Positions 59,531 through 64,000 of a DNA stretch of 64,000 bases are shown here, piece by piece (position 1 is the stretch's first letter; the number at the start of each line of letters is the position of its first letter). This stretch comes from DAOVXM01 sp963746255 (GTDB lineage: Bacteria > Chloroflexota > Anaerolineae > Anaerolineales > UBA4823): contig CAVVAJ010000007.1 in NCBI GenBank assembly GCA_963746255.1, positions 62,001 to 126,000 of the forward strand, in the 5' to 3' direction. The notes under the pieces are model-generated. The model saw only the letters and a list, made by a program, of their open reading frames with translations. It was not told where the DNA came from and ran no database searches. A program made the position numbers and the translations under genes.

Positions 59531-61957
59531 TTACCTGAGCCCGGACGGTAAGTAGATCCTGGCGAGGGCTTGATCGATATCTGGTACTACACCACCGCCA
59601 GACGCTTGGATGGCCTGCAGCGTTTGGTCGTCATAACCAAGGGGGATATCACTCTCTACGTGAACGATCCAGATCGGGGATTCTGGCACCGGAAGTTCAA
59701 CTTCAACTGAACCCAGCTCATAACCACTCCCATCGGTGAGGACTAGAACTGCATCATAGGTATCTCCCGCACGCAGGTCCTCGAACTGGGATAACAATTC
59801 AGCAGCGTTCTGTCCACCAAAATATACAATTTCTTCCGGAGCAAGTTCATCAAACGTAGTGCGTGTGGGGTCTTCCCCCCGGAAAGAGGAGGCGGTCAAA
59901 TAGACATCGATCGCAGGACTTGGGCTGGTCAATGTAGCAAGCTCAGCGAGCGTTTCTGTCACCGCATCAGCGTGTTCCGCCATACTGAAAGACCTGTCTA
60001 CAACAACTGCAAACCGTTTATTTGCTTCATGTGGGGGTGGATCTGCATGAGTTACCGGTGTAGCAGTTACGCTCATCCCATTTGGGAAATCTACCCGGTG
60101 AGCGGTCATTATGATTTCTTGGGAAGACGGCAAAGAGGCTGGCAGCCAGGTATCTCCTTCAACTACAGCTGGCTCACCATTGACTAGACGCTCGGTACTC
60201 TTGTCCCAATACACATTTCTTCGCTCGGCTACTTGTGGGAGCGGCCACGCATCGCCCTGGGCGAGAGTTGTATAAGTCAACCAGAGATGTAAGGGTTCCG
60301 CCTGCTCAATTAACCGTTGTGATTGACCTTCAACATGGGTGAGAAGCATGCGGGGGACGGGGTAGGCGCGCAGGCGATATTGTCGCGGGCCGATTTGTTC
60401 TAATAAGGCCGGGTCACGGTTTTGCCGTGTCTCATTGCGGTAGACAGCCTGTGCAGCCCCACGTGGGGCCACGATGGGATTGAACCGCTCGGCGCGATCT
60501 GGGCTGTTTCCCAGCCAAACTCCGGTCAAGACAGCTGACTCAGGTAGATTGAAGTAATAGATGACTTCTTCAAGATCGGTAGTCTGGTTTTGATACACTT
60601 CGTACAGCTCTACTTCAGCCCAATCATCGTGTTCGTGGACGCTGATCTCCTGCCGGACCAAGTGTACTTCGCGGTTATCCACGGCTTGCCAGGCAGCTTC
60701 CGCCTGGACACCGTCCCAAGTGGTTCTCACCGCACGCACCACTTCGTCTTTTTCACCTTCACTGATCGGTGTATCGAAGAATTCTTGGTACAGCTTTGCC
60801 GCCGCTTGCGGTTCGCTCTGGAAGGCGAAATTATCCCTCAAACTGCTGATCTGCTGCTTGTTCACCGGATCATATAGCAAAGGACTAGCGACACCCTCGT
60901 AGGCACGTTGGATGCGATAGGCTTTTTCGTGTGGCATGTCGAAAGTGTTTTCATATATATCGCGAATATGGCGTACCTCACCCTGGGCACTCAAATAGCG
61001 AAATGGGGCTAGGTATGCGTTTAACAACCCGGAGCGAATCGTTTCGCGCTGGTCGATTAAATGCTGGACTTCTTCTGGCGAGGATGGGGGTGTCTCTAAG
61101 AGAGCGAATGCTTTGTGCTGCGGCTGTTGGTTTGTCAATACAGCAAGCAAAGCTACACATAGTATGGTCAAAATTGAAGCTGATGCCGGCATTGGCCACC
61201 CGCGCTGGTTTTTTTGGATCTGGAAATCCTGCCACCATGCTCGCCAGCTCAATACCGGGATAACAATTGGTGCCAATACAAAGAGCGTCGCAGTGTATAC
61301 AAGGAGAATAAACCCTAGTACGATCAAGGGGATCAATGCCCATCCCTCGCGGAGTATGCTTTGAATATCATATCTAAAACTGGTGATGAATTCACGCGCA
61401 TTGGAAATTGTCCTAACAAACCAATCTACAACGGCACCTGTTATCGGGATTGCATAAAAGGCAATCCACAAGGCCGCGTACAGGCTGGTTATCAGCATCA
61501 ATGTCAGCCCAATTAATCTAAGATAGCCCACAAGGCGGCCTCGGAGCTCGATTTGCGGATCAAATAAATACCACAGGAAAGTCCCCATGCCTAAGAACGC
61601 AACCGCCAATAGAAGGGTCAGGGACGGGGGGGCTTGGCGGATCAGGAAAAATCGCACCGCAAGCAGAAGCATGAGCGGTCCCTCGACCACATAACCCAGG
61701 GCGAATAGCTTGCGAGGCTTCTTACGCAGAACGGTTGACCCTAATAGTACGGCAATTAAGGGGATAGAGCTCAGCACCAGGGCAAACACCAGATAATTGA
61801 GTTGGATCACGCCCGCGCGCACCTCTACGAGTAAATTGGGCACGACCTGGGGCGCAAAACCTAACACCATGAAGGCGAGAAAGATTGCGTTCCACGACCA
61901 AAATAACCCGTAGGCAAAGTAGTCAATCAAGGAGTAATCTGGCTTCTGATTTTTCAT
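59531..61957 (-). CDS. VIT/VWA integral membrane protein of the PEP-CTERM (TIGR02921-like) type
   Basis: 808 residues, uninterrupted. About seven membrane helices cover residues 10-290. A VIT domain (about 425-560: VHLVRQEISVHEHDDWAEVEL, QNQTTDLEEVIYYFNLPESA) is followed by a VWA domain with the metal site VVDRSFSM near 648. Proteins with this order plus a PEP-CTERM tail are partners of a dedicated exosortase; the tail here is detached (59067-59530). The start codon overlaps the exosortase stop (ATGA), so the genes are coupled. It may itself be a processed substrate or a membrane assembly factor. Family name from memory. Confidence 0.8.
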   Translation of the reverse strand: MKNQKPDYSLIDYFAYGLFWSWNAIFLAFMVLGFAPQVVPNLLVEVRAGVIQLNYLVFALVLSSIPLIAVLLGSTVLRKKPRKLFALGYVVEGPLMLLLAVRFFLIRQAPPSLTLLLAVAFLGMGTFLWYLFDPQIELRGRLVGYLRLIGLTLMLITSLYAALWIAFYAIPITGAVVDWFVRTISNAREFITSFRYDIQSILREGWALIPLIVLGFILLVYTATLFVLAPIVIPVLSWRAWWQDFQIQKNQRGWPMPASASILTILCVALLAVLTNQQPQHKAFALLETPPSSPEEVQHLIDQRETIRSGLLNAYLAPFRYLSAQGEVRHIRDIYENTFDMPHEKAYRIQRAYEGVASPLLYDPVNKQQISSLRDNFAFQSEPQAAAKLYQEFFDTPISEGEKDEVVRAVRTTWDGVQAEAAWQAVDNREVHLVRQEISVHEHDDWAEVELYEVYQNQTTDLEEVIYYFNLPESAVLTGVWLGNSPDRAERFNPIVAPRGAAQAVYRNETRQNRDPALLEQIGPRQYRLRAYPVPRMLLTHVEGQSQRLIEQAEPLHLWLTYTTLAQGDAWPLPQVAERRNVYWDKSTERLVNGEPAVVEGDTWLPASLPSSQEIIMTAHRVDFPNGMSVTATPVTHADPPPHEANKRFAVVVDRSFSMAEHADAVTETLAELATLTSPSPAIDVYLTASSFRGEDPTRTTFDELAPEEIVYFGGQNAAELLSQFEDLRAGDTYDAVLVLTDGSGYELGSVEVELPVPESPIWIVHVESDIPLGYDDQTLQAIQASGGGVVPDIDQALARIYLPSGLR

Positions 61958-63565
61958 GGGGAAATACCTCCTGCGAAGCTACCCTCTAAAATCTCCTCTA
62001 AGGAGCGGAATAGAGTAGTCGCTGCGCCTGATTGCGGATCAATTACTTCATCAAACAAGATGGTGACCAACACCCAAGGTTGTCTCTCGGGCGTCAAATC
62101 GTCCCATATGCGCGTGGCGTAGTCATCGGTTGTTTGGTCGGCGGATTGGAGCCAGTAGGCTGCGGAGAACTGGTGATTGTCTTGGTCTCCGCTCAATGTG
62201 AGCACGCGTATCGGGAAGTCACTGGCGATCAGATTTCGTGTGTGAGCTGTCGGTCTGCAATCCGTAGACTTCGAAACATCTTTCGGGTCTATGGTGTGAA
62301 CGCCAGGTATTACTGGAGACGAACAGCAGTGAGCCTGAGAGCTCGCCATATGCGGAAGCGCCAGCGCTCGGCACCTTGGACACCGCTGCGGGCTAACCAT
62401 TCTTGTTCACCCGTTGAGAGCGCCCAAGGGTGGCATCCCAGTCTGCAGGGAACTGAACGTCTGATGATGGATGTGCACTGGCGGTTTGGGGTCGTGGCGT
62501 GTAGAGCAGTGCCATGGTCAGTATGATCAATCCCAACAGGGGAGTTAACCAAATGGGACGTGCCGGGGATGTGTAGTCGTCCGCTGCGTGGTTATCCGTT
62601 GCAAACTGGTCTGAAACCCTCCAACGAAGAAGCACAATAACTAACACGCAGGCGGCAACAAAACCCAATACACCTAACGGAACATGCAGCATTTCGGCGA
62701 ATAACCGCCAACCGGCAATTTGACCGATGGCGACCAATATCGCGACGCGGGCAAGGTTTGCTCGCCAATAGCACGACAACGAAGGTTACCCCTATCAAGA
62801 ACCAGTGCATGTTGATTGACCGGCGTTCGATCCATGTCGCCGCGAGTAGAAATAAACCCCCGCTCCACAAACTCTTCACTCCGCTGCATGGCAGGTCAAT
62901 TTTTGAAATCCCATTCTCAAAGATCAGGATGGTATCTACACCGACTGTGCCGACCCCCAGTTTAGCTAATCCGTCTCCAACGATTGTCGCAGTCAGGATG
63001 CGAACCGGGTAGCCGACAAACGTTTGCAGATGCTCGCCGAAGGGTAGCGACCCGATGAGCAGCAGGGCAGCTGGCAAACCACGACGCCAGTGATTTGGCT
63101 GCATCCAGAGACCAAGCAGTCCATAACTGGCCAATCCGAATAATGTCGCCGACAGCGTATTAATATCCAGGAAACGTTCGCTGAGCAAGTAGAACGCTGA
63201 ACCGATGATAACCATCGTGATGGCCGGCGTATAGAACTGAGCTGACCTATCCAGCCGTATGTGTCAATCCTCCGCTTTTTGATCTGCATCCCAACCAAAA
63301 TCAGCACACCTAACAATACAATTTGGTTTATCCGGAATTCCTGTTTGGTGAATATTGTCCCCAGGTATGGGAACACCCCGCGGTACAGCCAAACCCAGAG
63401 CGCGATCAATATGGCATTCAGCAAGCATTTTCTCAAATCGAAGTCGCCTGGCAATTGGTTGTCTAAATCTGCTGGAACGATTATGTCAAAAAGGTAGTTT
63501 TTCAAATAATTCTGTTGATTACTCTTAGCATTTATCTGTGCTCTCAGGGGATGGTTCCCAGCCAC
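61954..63565 (-). pseudogene. Exosortase with fused EpsI-like domain (XrtO-like), about five frameshifts
   Basis: Joining frames gives one protein of about 530 residues. N-terminal helices (GTG 63565) lead to the exosortase core: DLPCSGVKSLW with catalytic Cys, then LLASNLARVAI with Arg and EMLHVPLGVLGF with His. A soluble EpsI-like part follows: STGEQEWLARSGVQGAERWRF, GELSGSLLFVSSNTWRSHHR, VLTLSGDQDNHQFSAAYWLQ. Shifts lie near 63240, 62758 (AAA for AA), 62424 (GGG for GG), 62355 and 62240. Exosortases cleave PEP-CTERM proteins in the membrane. All three catalytic residues survive, but as written the gene cannot make the enzyme. Coupled to the VIT gene. Confidence 0.75.
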
Positions 63566-63588
63566 TGACAGCTGGCGAACTGCTTAGC

Positions 63589-64000
63589 TCATAAACCAAA
63601 TCTGGTTTGGTTTTTTGCTAATTCTTCATCACACATCCATGGTCCTGCTGGTGGCTCTCCGACCGCAGCATGTATGCGTACCTCTGAATAACCTGTCGGA
63701 AAAGTTGGTCCATAATAACGTTGGTAGTAGGCATATCCAAGGCGGAAAAAATCTGTGCCACTTTGGTAGCACCATACCTGGCCGCGACCGGTTAAAGGGC
63801 CGAGGATATATGGCATATAGTGGGGGGTTAGCGCATTTCAGATTGTCTGGATAGAAACCTTGTTCACCTTGGAAACGCTCAACCGCTTGCACCAGGTGGT
63901 CGGCTCTTGATTGTGTGATCACCAGTGGTTCAAGCAACCAACCGGCGCTATATGCACCAAGAAGAAGTATTGGCAACAGGATCGTGTATACGACAGCAGC
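63589..64000 (-). pseudogene. Membrane-anchored protein of unknown function, one frameshift, cut by window edge
   Basis: The frame enters from beyond 64000 (LLPILLLGAYSAGWLLEPLV, a membrane segment, then RADHLVQAVERFQGEQGFYPDNL) and shifts near 63835 to NALTPHYMPYILGPLTGRGQ, ending ELAKNQTRFGL. The phrase 'F....G.YP..L..L.P.Y' is like the soluble part of small pseudopilin-like or exosortase-associated proteins that bind a fixed N-terminal helix. The gene lies just upstream of the exosortase on the same strand. Family not recognised with confidence. Confidence 0.6.

Noticed and set aside
1..64000. Insertion sequences, prophage or conjugation genes
   Set aside because: No transposase, integrase, relaxase or phage structural gene was recognised in any frame.

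Overview
The window looks like a chromosomal segment of a bacterium of the phylum Chloroflexi (Chloroflexota), probably class Anaerolineae. The reasons are indirect. It has an EF-Tu of a divergent type (GHIDHGK, VDMPGHRDY), a bacterial NurA/HerA operon, VWA-FHA and PP2C-like receptor proteins, a VIT/PEP-CTERM membrane protein beside an exosortase, and secreted proteins ending in a 'YLPIV'-like tail. No rRNA gene is present to settle the taxonomy. No transposase, CRISPR array or phage gene was seen.

Region 1 (1-24 kb) holds envelope and metabolic genes. A minus-strand group (672-6350) carries a polyprenyl-phosphate type glycosyltransferase, two GT-C mannosyltransferase-like membrane enzymes and a flippase-like membrane protein. 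It is followed by a small membrane protein and a convergent pair of signalling proteins (VWA-TM-FHA and PP2C-like-TM-propeller). Next come a FemAB/CelD-type acetyltransferase, an AmrS-type radical SAM enzyme, MobA, urocanase, an Rrf2 regulator, UDP-glucose dehydrogenase, two methyltransferases (one frameshifted), UbiX and MenG/UbiE (translationally coupled), and an Atg22-like transporter with a large insert.

Region 2 (24.6-32.5 kb) is the translation/transcription cluster: PIN-TRAM protein, RlmB, tRNA-Thr, tRNA-Tyr, tRNA-Thr, tuf, rpmG, tRNA-Trp, secE, nusG, rplK, rplA, an L10 leader with attenuator, rplJ and rplL. rpoB and rpoC do not follow. A strong promoter precedes the tRNAs. A 19-bp perfect hairpin lies between two of the tRNAs.

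Region 3 (32.3-51.3 kb) is mixed. It has a frameshifted cytochrome c lipoprotein, rpiA-rpe, a two-component system bracketed by two copies of a ~120-bp repeat, a lytic transglycosylase behind a 28-bp palindrome, and a Nudix hydrolase. A tightly overlapping three-gene operon follows (cysteine hydrolase, thioredoxin-reductase-like flavoprotein lacking the redox CxxC, RlmN-like radical SAM enzyme), then SDR, GNAT, DinB and AKR enzymes, an aminoglycoside-acetyltransferase-like pseudogene, a nurA - HAS-barrel - herA DNA-end-processing operon, and a SWIM zinc-finger gene with its own promoter, 18-residue leader ORF and attenuator.

Region 4 (51.4-64 kb) is a cell-surface region. It has a tandem 109-residue Ig-like repeat protein broken by several frameshifts, an intact diverged relative, galactokinase with a truncated glycyl-radical activase, an aldose-epimerase-like protein, and an exosortase operon. 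In that operon the exosortase/EpsI fusion (C, R and H catalytic residues still readable) is broken by about five single-base shifts. Its neighbouring VIT-VWA membrane protein is intact for 808 codons but separated from its PEP-CTERM tail by a stop and two shifts. The clustering of lesions suggests decay of the sorting system, although local sequence error cannot be excluded.
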